Notes: generated from the letters alone by a model not told the origin. A DNA stretch of 25,707 nt from an uncultured Oscillospiraceae bacterium (GCA_900754605.1 CAAEDK010000010.1:1-25707), one strand, 5' to 3'; positions 6,168 through 14,549 are shown, counted from the first letter of the stretch. Numbers and translations: made by a program.

Positions 6168-8210
6168 GTGAGTTATCTTTCTATCTTCCGTACAAATGAG
6201 AATCAAAAGCAGAAATGGGACTCTATTATCTACGAAATCAGTGAATTCGTGTCAGCTTTTTTCTGGGATGAGGCTCCAGATAAATATGGACTGGAAGCCC
6301 GGGAAGGCCAGCAGGATATGGCGTTTGCAATTTTGGACGCCGTCCGCGGAAATTACCACTTCGCAGTTGAAGCTGGTGTAGGGATTGGGAAGTCATTCGC
6401 GTACCTGGTTCCTTTGCTTCTATATAATAAGAAAACAGGCCTCCCAGTTATCATTGCCACATCTACAATCGCACTGCAGGAACAGTTGATGGATGACATA
6501 AAGAGGCTTAGTCCTATGCTCAATGTCACACCCGATGTGCTTTTGGCCAAAGGCCAAACACACTATGTCTGTCAACTGCGGGCCAACGATTATTTTGCTT
6601 CCCCGGAAGGCCAGCAGTTTGCTCGGCTGAAACAGAAGATTGTTGAGGGCTGCCAAGACCGTCGCGCTTTCTCTCCCCCGATCCCAGCCAATGTCTGGGA
6701 GAAAATCAATATTGTACGATACAGCCGCCGTGCCTGTCTTGGTTGCCCGTTCTCATCGCAGTGTCAATATGCCAGACTCCGTGACGAACTGAAATTTACA
6801 AACGGTATTATCCTGTGCAATCAGGATTTGTTGACGGCGCACCTATTCAAGCGGAGCCGTGACCAAGGTGGCCTGCTAAGCGATCTGGTTCAGTTTGTGG
6901 TGGTTGACGAGGCCCACAATCTGGAGGATAAGGTGCGAAGCGCAACCACAGAGCGGTTTGGGGAGCGCCAGTTGATCCACGCAATCAATTCCGCAGTAAA
7001 ATCAGTTCGAGGCGAGGAGCGGGAATTTATCCTTGAGGACGCGGATGATGTGGTCTGTTCCGTTCGTGCCCTTTATAGCAACTTGAACTCGCAGATGCGT
7101 ATGCAGATTACGCAGCCGGCCCGTGACATGAAATATGCCGACCGTTTCTTTTTCCGCGATGAGGATGGTGCAGTTGACTTAATCCGAGCAGTTTCCAGGC
7201 AACTGCAAAAATTGTCCAGTTCCGTCCAGGTCTTTGGCAGCAGGGATTATCGCAGAGGTGACAGTTCATCTGGCGCCGACGAGTTGGACGCCGCTACACA
7301 GTCATTCAAAGAACTGGCGTCAGATTTTGACAGGCAGTTATTGTGGCTGGAACGCCGAGGCCAGACCGCGGATTTGTCTTTCTGCCCCAAAAACACCAAA
7401 GACATTCTGAAAAAACTCTATTTCAGCAGTAAAATCCGAGTCATCCTGACCTCTGCCACACTGACTTCAGCAGTAGGCGGGCCATTAGAAAATCAATACG
7501 CCTACTTCCTGCACAACACCGGATTTCCTGTGGGCCGAACTGGTATCTTGTCTGAGCCCCATCCTTCTCCTTACCCCTATGATGAGCATGCCATGATCTA
7601 TTTCTGCGATGATCTGCCCCACCCAACGCGGGATCATGAGGCGTTCATTGAGAAGGGTGTTGAGCGGCTTATTCAGGTCCTTAATATATCTCAGGGGAAG
7701 GCTCTGGTGCTGTTTACCGCCAAGACGGATATGGAAGAAGTCTATGCAGCGCTTCAAAGCAGAAATCTTCCATACAAAATTCTCATTCAGCAAAACGGTG
7801 CCTCCCAAGAACGTGTTCTGCAGGCGTTCCGAAATGATGTTAATTCTGTCCTTCTGGGGACTGGGGCCTATTGGGAGGGAATCAGCATTGAGGGCAAGAG
7901 TCTATCCAATCTTGTCATCTTCCGCCTGCCATTCCCGGTACCCGATCCTATTATTGAGTATAAGGCCTCCATTGCCAAGGACGCCATGATGGATGTCCGG
8001 GTTCCAGAAATGATTATTAAACTCAAGCAGGGAATCGGCAGACTGATCCGTAATTTCAGCGACACCGGGATCGTGTCCATCATCGACAGCCGTCTCAGGG
8101 ACACCCAGCCGGAGCGATACCACGATATTACTTGGAACTCGCTGCCTATCCATCGCCGCACCACTGATCTCCAAGAGATCGAAGCCTTTTATCATACGGT
8201 ATGCGATTGA
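6168..8210 (+). CDS. DinG/Rad3-like Fe-S DNA helicase
   Basis: The 680-residue product is a superfamily 2 helicase of the XPD/Rad3/DinG type, ATP-driven and expected to move 5' to 3' on single-stranded DNA. Visible motifs are Walker A GVGIGKS (70-76), the DEAH box (247-250), motif V-like GAYWEGISIEG and motif VI QGIGRLIR near the C-terminus. Four cysteines, about 135, 190, 193 and 199, lie between Walker A and the DEAH box as in the Fe-S cluster domain of the family. It has no N-terminal exonuclease domain, unlike many Firmicute DinG proteins. The start is GTG with AGAGG about 10 bp upstream. It stands alone between two terminators. A role in element replication or repair is inferred. Confidence 0.9.
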   Translation: MSYLSIFRTNENQKQKWDSIIYEISEFVSAFFWDEAPDKYGLEAREGQQDMAFAILDAVRGNYHFAVEAGVGIGKSFAYLVPLLLYNKKTGLPVIIATSTIALQEQLMDDIKRLSPMLNVTPDVLLAKGQTHYVCQLRANDYFASPEGQQFARLKQKIVEGCQDRRAFSPPIPANVWEKINIVRYSRRACLGCPFSSQCQYARLRDELKFTNGIILCNQDLLTAHLFKRSRDQGGLLSDLVQFVVVDEAHNLEDKVRSATTERFGERQLIHAINSAVKSVRGEEREFILEDADDVVCSVRALYSNLNSQMRMQITQPARDMKYADRFFFRDEDGAVDLIRAVSRQLQKLSSSVQVFGSRDYRRGDSSSGADELDAATQSFKELASDFDRQLLWLERRGQTADLSFCPKNTKDILKKLYFSSKIRVILTSATLTSAVGGPLENQYAYFLHNTGFPVGRTGILSEPHPSPYPYDEHAMIYFCDDLPHPTRDHEAFIEKGVERLIQVLNISQGKALVLFTAKTDMEEVYAALQSRNLPYKILIQQNGASQERVLQAFRNDVNSVLLGTGAYWEGISIEGKSLSNLVIFRLPFPVPDPIIEYKASIAKDAMMDVRVPEMIIKLKQGIGRLIRNFSDTGIVSIIDSRLRDTQPERYHDITWNSLPIHRRTTDLQEIEAFYHTVCD

Positions 8211-8253
8211 GGCCGGTTTGCAATCATTTGTATTTGCACCAAATGAACGCAAA

Positions 8254-8290
8254 AATAGCGCGGGGGACCTGTTCGGACCCCCGCGCTATT
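8254..8290. terminator. Bidirectional terminator between convergent genes
   Basis: A perfect 13-bp stem (AATAGCGCGGGGG with its complement) lies between the helicase gene and the convergent leftward operon. It has an A-rich run on the left and a T-rich stretch on the right, so it can serve both transcripts. Confidence 0.8.
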
Positions 8291-8295
8291 CCTAT

Positions 8296-9699
8296 TTACG
8301 ACTCTGGTATCTCCATATCCAACGCCGCCAGAATATCTTCTTCCAGCAGACAGCCAGCGACCAGCGGCAGCCGCTTGGCATACGCTGTGCGCAGCATACG
8401 ATAGTCCAAACCATTGAACCGAACACGATCCAAACCATCCATATCCTTGCAGATGTAGTATAGGTGAATCACCCGCTCTTTCTCCTTACGTGAGAGTCCA
8501 GGCTCAGACATAATCGCCGCAACACCAGTGATGTCATCGTGGCAGTGGTGGGTGATCACCAGTTCCGCGATTCGGTATTCTTTTCGACTTAACCGAATTC
8601 CACGCAAGCGGATTCCCTTTTTACGGATCAGAGCAACAGACTGTTCCCCATGGCTATCATCCCGGTCATCCGTTGTCCGTCCGATGTCATGGAGTAGGCT
8701 GAAATAAATCAGGATTTGCCGGTCCGCCTCGCTCAAAGGATCCCCTGCATTGTGAATGTAAATAAGCGAGAGCAGCAGCACCCGCAGGATATGCTTCAGG
8801 CCATGAACTTGGAATAATGCCTCCTCTTGGTAGCCCAGCAACCGTGCCTGCTTTCCATAATACTGAAACTCCGCCAGTGTTGGGGCCAGAATTTGAGGGA
8901 CAGTCTCTTTTGCGGCAGGGATCATATCCTCATACCCATAGTCCGATATGGTACCCGGCAGAACAACCACCTCATTTTCCATTGAATACCCAGGAAAATA
9001 GGCGATAATCTGTTCTGATTTGACATGGGCTACTGCAATGCGGGTCCCCTGCCCAGAACGATTGGCAAACCAGAGTGCATTTCCCGGGTGACTGCTCCAA
9101 GAGATCGCCCGCTCGGGCGGCAGAGACTGTGTGCCCATGCCGCGGTAGATTGTGATACGGCCGTCTGCATCAGGCCGAGGCAGCGGAGTGGGCGGTGCGT
9201 ATTGAAACACATATTCCAACACCTCCGGCGGCCACATATCATTCGCATAGTCAATTCGCTTATAAATATCATGCCAGATGGAAAACACCTGCTCCCGAGG
9301 AATATCGCGGTATCTCCGCTGAAAGTCATAAATCAGCATGACCATCGGTACGCATTTCAAATAAAAACTCTTCCATTCTCCAGCTGCTAGTTCAGGGCAG
9401 ATCCCACCATACTTGGTCAAGGCGCGTAACTCTGCCTGCCCAGTATCTTGGATGTATTGACGCTGCAGAAAAATAGCTGCATATTTGCCTTGATCGTAGT
9501 CTGCGTAATAGGTGTTGAATATTTGTCTTGTTGGGTCATGGACCACCTTCCTGATATCCAGTCCATAGGAGGAAAGCACAGCAGATAATTCTGAGTAGGT
9601 TAATCCATCCTCAGACTGTGCTGAAATGAATTCCTCTGTCAAAGGTTCGAACCGAGTCATAACACCTCGTACCTTTTTTAGGATCGTTAATTTTTGCAC
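8296..9699 (-). CDS. ADP-ribosyltransferase-like / HD hydrolase fusion
   Basis: The 467-residue protein appears to join two enzyme modules. Residues 180-250 resemble an ADP-ribosyltransferase core: YRG (R186), SWSS (200-203), an ALWFA segment, and an ENEVVVLPG strand (E241, E243) where the family has its glutamate. This would use NAD+ to modify a target. Residues 295-440 form an HD-type metal phosphohydrolase: H303, the pair H337-D338, H350, H384-H385 and D419/D421. The N-terminal 170 residues are unassigned. The start is GTG with AAAGGAG 7 bp upstream. It is the last gene of the L2 operon. The HD part could degrade a nucleotide or restrain the transferase; that is inference. Confidence 0.75.
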   Translation of the reverse strand: MQKLTILKKVRGVMTRFEPLTEEFISAQSEDGLTYSELSAVLSSYGLDIRKVVHDPTRQIFNTYYADYDQGKYAAIFLQRQYIQDTGQAELRALTKYGGICPELAAGEWKSFYLKCVPMVMLIYDFQRRYRDIPREQVFSIWHDIYKRIDYANDMWPPEVLEYVFQYAPPTPLPRPDADGRITIYRGMGTQSLPPERAISWSSHPGNALWFANRSGQGTRIAVAHVKSEQIIAYFPGYSMENEVVVLPGTISDYGYEDMIPAAKETVPQILAPTLAEFQYYGKQARLLGYQEEALFQVHGLKHILRVLLLSLIYIHNAGDPLSEADRQILIYFSLLHDIGRTTDDRDDSHGEQSVALIRKKGIRLRGIRLSRKEYRIAELVITHHCHDDITGVAAIMSEPGLSRKEKERVIHLYYICKDMDGLDRVRFNGLDYRMLRTAYAKRLPLVAGCLLEEDILAALDMEIPES

Positions 9700-9719
9700 A
9701 GTATCTCTCCTTTTTTCAG

Positions 9720-9941
9720 TCTAAAGAAATGCCTCTGCGTCGAACATGACAGCGGTTCGTATTAAAGCAGCTTTGCTCACCGGTTCTCTGCACCGCCCTT
9801 TCGTACTATCCGGTGTTGGTTTCCAACCGTCACCGACAATACCGCAAACCATGTTCCGGTGCTTCTCAGTTATACGGACACCTCTTTTGCGGTACGCTGA
9901 TAGGCGGCCCACCGAATGTTCGGTGGACCGCCCAATTTGTT
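9720..9941 (-). other. 222-bp gap inside the L2 operon
   Basis: No convincing gene is seen. A 76-codon leftward frame spans it, but it begins at TTG without a ribosome site and has a basic, unlikely composition. A strong hairpin (about 9911-9936, arms CCACCGAA and TTCGGTGG within a GGCGG/CCGCC stem) lies near its upstream end, and the GTG start of the fusion gene follows its downstream end. It may hold a processing or attenuation site or a remnant. Confidence 0.4.
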
Positions 9942-10745
9942 CTACCGCCAAAATAAGATATGGCCGCCCAGGGATATCAGCAGCTGATAGAAACCCTCGA
10001 ATTCCATTGCGCTATGAATCCCGAAGCGGAGCCGGCATTTTAACTCCTTGCTGTCTACAGGCACGCAGAAGTTGTATTGGAAATTGCAGATCTGCTGGCC
10101 TGTGTAGGGAGTCAGTTGGTCGCTCTCATAGGTCCCAAGATAAACTGGCGTCTCATACGCCTCTGCCATCGCCTGCACCAGTTCTCTGCTTATGTCGTTG
10201 ATTGGCCTCTGAACGGAGACACAGTGGCCTGCCTCAAACACATATTTATTTACTTCTTCCAAAACAGACTCCAGATGACTCTTTTCCTTCCTGCCCGAGG
10301 TGTCCCCCTTTAATTTTGCATGAATTGTCTCTAGTTCTGTAGAGAGGGAAGCATACTGGGTGTTCAGTTCTTGTAAGAGTTGGCCGCACTCCTCACAGTC
10401 CAGCAGATGCGCTTCATCCAGCACAAACTGCTCCATCATATCGCTGGTAACAGCGTCATACGGCAGACAGAGTGTGCCCTCTTGTACGGGCAGGAACACA
10501 ACGCCCAGATAGCCATTATGGCAGACAGGACAGACCTGACACCGTTCATCGCCAAACTGCTGTCGATACCGTGTCCGAATTGGTTCCAGATCCGTGAAGT
10601 CTGCGCCGCCGTTCCGGAGCAGTTCCAGGACCTCCCGGATCGTAGCCAGTTGACCTTGGCGCTCTGTGCCGGAAGACGCACAGCGATTCACTCCGGTGGT
10701 GCGTCCGCCTTGGGCCCCATGTTGTTCTGCAAATCGCTCGCTCAT
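9942..10745 (-). CDS. Unknown protein with CxxC motifs and a coiled-coil segment
   Basis: The 267-residue product has CPVC and a CEEC pair (about residues 72-75 and 116-119) that could bind zinc. Between about 120 and 170 it is strongly helical and charged (QLLQELNTQYASLSTELETI), consistent with a coiled coil. The remaining C-terminal 90 residues look globular. GAGGGGG precedes the ATG. It sits between the DUF4406-like gene and the ART/HD fusion, so a partner role in the same process is possible but unproved. Confidence 0.7.
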   Translation of the reverse strand: MSERFAEQHGAQGGRTTGVNRCASSGTERQGQLATIREVLELLRNGGADFTDLEPIRTRYRQQFGDERCQVCPVCHNGYLGVVFLPVQEGTLCLPYDAVTSDMMEQFVLDEAHLLDCEECGQLLQELNTQYASLSTELETIHAKLKGDTSGRKEKSHLESVLEEVNKYVFEAGHCVSVQRPINDISRELVQAMAEAYETPVYLGTYESDQLTPYTGQQICNFQYNFCVPVDSKELKCRLRFGIHSAMEFEGFYQLLISLGGHILFWR

Positions 10746-10758
10746 TTCCTATTCCCCC

Positions 10759-11238
10759 TCAACTTTCCTCAATTTTTCGGATATACCGGATGTTAATTCC
10801 CAGCCTCTCCGCATGGTGGATTTCTTTTGCCATGCCGTCGCTGATACGCTCTCCGCAGACCCACATCTCGCTGCAGGCCGCCAAAAGGTGATATCCTAAT
10901 GTGAGACCCAGTTCCCGCTGCTCTGGGATCGTATCGTCAAGTATCTGCGGGTAGATGAGATGGGAGGCGACTGGCGTATAACCCCGTTGGATGGCAAATT
11001 GGCAGCACTGAATAGCAAACTGTGTGTTCCCCGCGATGTCCCCGGCATAGGGTGATGCGATATAGATCAATTTGCTCTGCGGTGTATTCCCCAGGATGCC
11101 AGATCCTGCATACTGCGCCCCATACTTTTGAGCAACCGCCCTATGCGCGTCAAGTTTATCCCGGGCCTGGACAGCCTCGATGCGCGGTGGCCCGTTCTGA
11201 AAGGAAACTTCCAGCCAAAAAACAAGTTCATGCTCCAC
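10759..11238 (-). CDS. DUF4406-like, nucleoside deoxyribosyltransferase-related protein
   Basis: The last 105 residues match the DUF4406 pattern, a small Rossmann-like fold related to nucleoside 2-deoxyribosyltransferases: KLIYIASPYAGD near residue 56, PVASHLIYPQILDD, and an SEMWVCGERISDGMAKEI segment. An N-terminal domain of about 50 residues (FWLEVSFQNGPPRIEAVQA) is added. The start is GTG, with GGAGGTG 7 bp upstream, and overlaps the end of the methylase-like gene by 11 bp. The enzyme class would act on nucleosides, nucleotides or NAD-like substrates; the true substrate cannot be read from the sequence. Confidence 0.8.
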   Translation of the reverse strand: MEHELVFWLEVSFQNGPPRIEAVQARDKLDAHRAVAQKYGAQYAGSGILGNTPQSKLIYIASPYAGDIAGNTQFAIQCCQFAIQRGYTPVASHLIYPQILDDTIPEQRELGLTLGYHLLAACSEMWVCGERISDGMAKEIHHAERLGINIRYIRKIEES

Positions 11239-12031
11239 GCTGGCTCACCTCCTTCCTGAAAAACTGATCCAGTTTCCGGCATTGCGCATACATCGGCTCC
11301 GTCAACATTTTGAGTTGTTCATCACTTGGGTTCCTTCTGGTGCCAAAGGACATTGGAGCACGCCATACCCATTTTCTCCAGAGATAGACTGGCGTGTACC
11401 AGCGGCTATATTCTTTCATGGAGATGCAATCCCCTTGGACAACAACAGCGGGAATCCCATAGAGCGAAAGGTGGATGTAGGTCATTTGCGCACAGGCAAT
11501 GTCACAATCAGATGCCTGAATGACAAGCTGCTCGGATGGATTGAGCCCATTTCTTATTGCTTCTTCCACCGCTGCAAGCAACAATATCCCACTACCGCTG
11601 TTAGGGTCATTTAGTGTAAAGAACCCCTCAGAGGGCAGTTCATAATGGTTGCCGATGGTTGTGATTTTCGCCAGCAGCCTTGCCACATCCTGCGGAGTGA
11701 AATCCTGCTTTAGTGCGCGATTGTCTGCGCCGAACTCACAGTAAGTCGAGCCCAGCAGATCCTCATAGATGCCACCTTCCACATTCCTTACAACAGTGTG
11801 AGCGAGTTCCCGAAATGTGTGTGCAAACGCGGTCCGTTCTTCTTCCTTATACCGCTTCAGCAGTTTGTCCAAGGATGTCTTCCGTTCCTGATGTACGTGG
11901 TCAGTCTGAACAGAAATGTTTAATGCGCAGTAGTCGATAAAATCCCGATAGACCTCACGCCTGTGGATCCTGCCGCGGGTGATTTCAGCAGTCTGCGCGA
12001 GTAGACTGGTAAATTCTTTGTTATGATTCAT
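11228..12031 (-). CDS. N6-methylase-like SAM-binding protein lacking NPPY
   Basis: The 267-residue protein resembles the catalytic domain of HsdM-type N6-adenine methylases: FTPQDVARLLAKI (111-123), motif I as NDPNSGSGILLLA (141-153, usually DPACGSG), a QASDCDIACAQM strand-helix (163-173), and a YGIPAVVVQGDCI segment. The catalytic NPP(Y/F) motif expected shortly after is absent; the sequence reads SMKEYSRWYTPVYLW instead. It is therefore either a non-catalytic SAM binder or acts on another target. No specificity subunit is adjacent. The start at 12031 has GGGAGGAG just upstream; the longer frame to 12226 overlaps the next gene. Confidence 0.75.
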   Translation of the reverse strand: MNHNKEFTSLLAQTAEITRGRIHRREVYRDFIDYCALNISVQTDHVHQERKTSLDKLLKRYKEEERTAFAHTFRELAHTVVRNVEGGIYEDLLGSTYCEFGADNRALKQDFTPQDVARLLAKITTIGNHYELPSEGFFTLNDPNSGSGILLLAAVEEAIRNGLNPSEQLVIQASDCDIACAQMTYIHLSLYGIPAVVVQGDCISMKEYSRWYTPVYLWRKWVWRAPMSFGTRRNPSDEQLKMLTEPMYAQCRKLDQFFRKEVSQRGA

Positions 12032-12045
12032 GGACTCCTCCCTAA

Positions 12046-12088
12046 TAAAAGGCTCGGGACTGGGATGCACTATCACACGCCCAGCCCC
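12046..12088 (-). terminator. Possible attenuator before the methylase-like gene
   Basis: Read leftward, GGGGCTGGG pairs with CCCAGTCCC and is followed by GAGCCTTTTATT. It lies between two genes of the same operon, so it may reduce rather than end transcription. The stem is short and the U-run is offset by several bases. Confidence 0.4.
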
Positions 12089-12128
12089 AAATATATTTGT
12101 TGGATTACATACGGTTTGCTCATCGTTA

Positions 12129-12542
12129 TCAGTTCTGTATCTGGCAATACCGTTGCTGGTATATCCGCGCCATTTCCCGTTTCTCGCCGCCGCTGAGTTG
12201 TGCGGCGTAGCCGGGATCACACCCATCCTCCCAGGGATATTTCCCGTCCGGATCGCAGATCAGAACCCGCAGCACACGCTTAAAGTAAGCATCCGGCACT
12301 GCGGGACTTGTTTCGAACAGATAGCACGGAAGTGTGAACACATCATCCTCCCGGTCACCAGAATGGTATCGCTTTCCTTTTTCCGCAATCTCTATACCCA
12401 CCAGATTGAGTATCATGGCCGCTTTTTTCTGCACTACGGGCAAATTAAGTTCCAGTTCCAAACTGCCGTATCGGTTGAGACCATGCGTATGGCTGCTCGG
12501 CCTCTCACTGAGAATGTAGTGGATAATCCAATCAGGTTTTAT
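12129..12542 (-). CDS. Unknown protein, apparently starting at ATA
   Basis: The reading frame is protein-like well upstream of the first usable TTG (12461): it reads KPDWIIHYILSERPSSHTHG before LELELNLPVVQ. No ATG, GTG or TTG occurs there. A codon ATA at 12542 has GGGAGGTG 8 bp upstream and overlaps the end of the preceding gene by 11 bp, exactly where a start is expected. An original ATG changed to ATA (by mutation or sequence error), or a true ATA start, would give 137 residues. The middle is alpha/beta, and the end (GGEKREMARIYQQRY) is helical. No family recognised. Confidence 0.6.
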   Translation of the reverse strand: MKPDWIIHYILSERPSSHTHGLNRYGSLELELNLPVVQKKAAMILNLVGIEIAEKGKRYHSGDREDDVFTLPCYLFETSPAVPDAYFKRVLRVLICDPDGKYPWEDGCDPGYAAQLSGGEKREMARIYQQRYCQIQN

Positions 12543-12993
12543 TGTCGTTGCACCTCCCGTTTTCTTCGCCTGTGCTATTATCGGCTACAAGAGCCGGCAA
12601 TGGCAGGACACCCATTAAAAGGAGCCTGATGGCGGTCTGGTAGCCAATTAAAAAAGCATGGTCCAACTCCTTGGTCATACGGCTGTTTGCAAGGCATTCA
12701 TACTGGCTGAGCACATCCTGATGTTCCGGCCCCAAAGCCCGCGAGATTTCTTCCTGCAGTTGTAGGATCTGTCTGTCGATTTCTCTCAGATCATCGGAAT
12801 CATGGGAAGTCGCCTCTTCAAAGGCATCCCAGTACCCATCCATGAAATCATGAAAGAATGCGGCAATTTCCTCTTGATCAGGAGCCTGGCCGCCCACCGT
12901 TTGCGCCAGTTGCCGGAGCGCCAACTCCAGCGTAATTCGACGGTTTTCAAGAACAGTTCGCATCGCGTTGTGTGCATTCAGCATTTTCAACAT
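12532..12993 (-). CDS. Unknown helical protein, first gene of the L2 operon
   Basis: The 153-residue product is predicted mostly alpha-helical, with heptad-like charge patterns around residues 65-100 (LREIDRQILQLQEEISRAL). It lacks cysteine clusters and membrane segments. AGGAGAT lies just upstream of the ATG. It is the first gene downstream of module L2 and its second terminator. Its end overlaps the next gene's apparent start by 11 bp. Confidence 0.75.
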   Translation of the reverse strand: MLKMLNAHNAMRTVLENRRITLELALRQLAQTVGGQAPDQEEIAAFFHDFMDGYWDAFEEATSHDSDDLREIDRQILQLQEEISRALGPEHQDVLSQYECLANSRMTKELDHAFLIGYQTAIRLLLMGVLPLPALVADNSTGEENGRCNDNKT

Positions 12994-13041
12994 TGTAATA
13001 CATCTCCTATAAATTTTTCAGTGTTCTGCTTGGGACTATAT

Positions 13042-13077
13042 AAAAACAAACGCATGGATCTGTTCTTGATCCATGCG
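13042..13077 (-). terminator. Second terminator of module L2
   Basis: Read leftward, CGCATGGATC pairs with GATCCATGCG and is followed by TTTGTTTTTATATAG. The tail matches those of R1, R2 and L3. It lies about 45 bp before the first gene's start. Confidence 0.8.
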
Positions 13078-13129
13078 CTTGGTGCCTGATTGGCCTGATC
13101 CATATGGACGGCCTATATATGGCCGAAAA

Positions 13130-13250
13130 CAAAAAACTCCCAAAGATCACATGATCCCTGGGAGTTTTGAAACACGGCTACTATGTTCACCTGTGGTAAA
13201 CAACGGATACTATATAATTTTATTATAGCCGGATTATCCACCGATTGCAA
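13130..13250 (-). promoter_or_regulatory. Module L2: promoter, structured leader, terminator
   Basis: On the minus strand, -35 TTGCAA (13245-13250) and -10 TATAAT (13222-13227) are 17 bp apart, with a start A at 13215. Box 1 AGTATCCGTTG begins 10 bp after the -10. The hairpin GTTTACC-ACA-GGTGAAC has 7 pairs including one U-G. Box 2 reads AGTAGCCGTGTTTCAA, then a terminator with arms ACTCCCAGGGATC and GATCTTTGGGAGT and six U. The promoter overlaps the last 17 bp of the preceding gene's 3' side. It drives 12993 to 8296. Confidence 0.87.
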
Positions 13251-13836
13251 GAGGGGCCTCCGTTGTCAAATGCTTTTTATTTTCAGCATCGTGGAGGTAA
13301 AGTTCCAAAGCCTGCCGGATGATATGTGAATGAGCCCGATGTACAAATCCGTATTCGTCAGAGCAATATCGTTCGAATGTGCGCCCATTCAACTCTTGTT
13401 CTTTATTGCGGAATTGGTTGAGACGGACTTGTCCAAGACCAACCGGACAGGCTGCCTCTGCAATGATACGTATGTCTTCTGCTGTGTAGGGTTCCTTCCA
13501 CCGCCCATCGCGGAAGAAATAGAGAATCGTACTCAATGTGGCGGGGCAGTAACTAGCCGCTTTTAACGAAAAATTATAATCAAAATATTTCTTTGGAATA
13601 TACTGAACATTTATCGAGTGGCAACACTCAAGCGCAACATGACAAAGCCTCAGTGTGCGTTTTTCCACAGGAATATCGCGCAGACTGCACCGGTTGTTAC
13701 GGAGCGCGGCTTCTAACAGTTCCTCTGTATGATGGTGAGTAGATACATCCGCAAGGGAATATTGGGAGTAAGTAGTATCTTTCATGGCCTGCAGAGCTTC
13801 TTCATAGGTCTGTTGCCATTTGGGGCTGAGAATCAT
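13234..13836 (-). CDS. Unknown protein, last gene of the L3 operon
   Basis: The 200-residue product starts at the ATG preceded by AGGAGGG at 9 bp; an upstream in-frame ATG lies before that site and is less likely. The protein is helical with several His and Cys residues (LCHVALECCHSINVQ) and an AEDIRIIAEAACPVG segment. No catalytic signature is evident. The stop lies 11 bp from the -35 of module L2, so transcription of this operon runs directly into the next promoter with no terminator between. Confidence 0.7.
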   Translation of the reverse strand: MILSPKWQQTYEEALQAMKDTTYSQYSLADVSTHHHTEELLEAALRNNRCSLRDIPVEKRTLRLCHVALECCHSINVQYIPKKYFDYNFSLKAASYCPATLSTILYFFRDGRWKEPYTAEDIRIIAEAACPVGLGQVRLNQFRNKEQELNGRTFERYCSDEYGFVHRAHSHIIRQALELYLHDAENKKHLTTEAPLAIGG

Positions 13837-13904
13837 AAAAGATTTCCCTCCTTTTTTCATTGTCAACGGATATCTCTGCGATGGCAGAAAACGCCTATCC
13901 AACA

Positions 13905-14072
13905 TTACAATAAATTGGTGACTTTGACGTAGAGGTCGATATGCCGATTGAATTCGCGGTCCTCGGCCTCCTCACGGAGAGCCTCGACAAAATCGTCAAA
14001 GTTGTCGTAGGTGGTGGTCAGCTGGCCGATTTTAAGCACATACCTCATCTTCTTTGTTTTCTCGTTGTACAT
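13905..14072 (-). CDS. Small unknown protein (55 aa)
   Basis: The start is set at MYNEKTKKMRYVLKIGQLTT, with GGGAG about 10 bp upstream. The protein has a basic N-terminus, a short beta pair and an acidic helix (DNFDDFVEALREEAEDREF). It may bind a partner or nucleic acid through the basic end, but no family is recognised. It follows a 120-bp spacer that holds a strong palindrome. Confidence 0.6.
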   Translation of the reverse strand: MYNEKTKKMRYVLKIGQLTTTYDNFDDFVEALREEAEDREFNRHIDLYVKVTNLL

Positions 14073-14115
14073 GGTCTGATTTCTCCCAAATCTGGTTATT
14101 CGGAATATCCTGAAT

Positions 14116-14155
14116 GCTGTGCGGAGCATGGAGATATCCCTATACTCCGCACAGC
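14116..14155. repeat. Large perfect inverted repeat between small genes
   Basis: Arms of 11 bp (GCTGTGCGGAG and its complement) enclose an 18-base centre that is itself partly self-complementary (GGAGATATCCC). No U-run follows on either strand. It occupies the 120-bp spacer inside the L3 operon and could be an RNA-processing site or protein-binding dyad. Confidence 0.5.
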
Positions 14156-14192
14156 ACTGGTTGCATCTATGGTCCAGGCAAAAACTGAGTTC

Positions 14193-14549
14193 TCAATACG
14201 CTTTTTCTGCCTGGAGCCATTCAACAGCCTGATTCAGAAGGAGTTTCGAAGTTGTCGCATCGATCTCCACCTCAAGTTCAAAGTCCTGCTCCCCATTCTT
14301 TGCGCTGTTATTGACATAGATCATGGACAGACGGACGCTCTGTACCCGGGTGTCGTAAATGCAGTAGAGGTTGATGTAGTCATCATTTTGATCCGTTTCC
14401 ACATGAATGCCTGCAAAAACGGAATCCACATGGAACCAACAGGGGATATAGAAGGTAATGGTGTGATCATCCACCCACTCCGGATCCTCCAACCGTAATT
14501 CCTCGATGGTCAACGGCCGAAGCAGAGCGGTATTCTGGAATGGCTTCAC
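14193..14549 (-). CDS. Unknown small protein with GTG start
   Basis: The 118-residue protein begins at a GTG that overlaps the previous stop as GTGA, with GGAGG 7 bp upstream. The N-terminal ALLRPLTIEELRLEDPEWV stretch followed by a beta-rich acidic body gives a compact fold. Similar short proteins are common in clostridial mobile elements, but I cannot name a characterised one. It is part of the tightly packed L3 operon. Confidence 0.7.
   Translation of the reverse strand: MKPFQNTALLRPLTIEELRLEDPEWVDDHTITFYIPCWFHVDSVFAGIHVETDQNDDYINLYCIYDTRVQSVRLSMIYVNNSAKNGEQDFELEVEIDATTSKLLLNQAVEWLQAEKAY

Noticed and set aside
5956..6171. Rightward ORF of 71 codons before the helicase
   Set aside because: It spans a terminator and the helicase promoter and has no ribosome site.
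9721..9951. Leftward ORF of 76 codons in the gap before the ART/HD fusion
   Set aside because: It starts at TTG inside the previous gene's end, has no ribosome site, spans a strong hairpin, and has an unlikely composition.
12030..12629. Rightward ORF of 199 codons
   Set aside because: It is antisense to three leftward genes that have ribosome sites and coupled overlaps.
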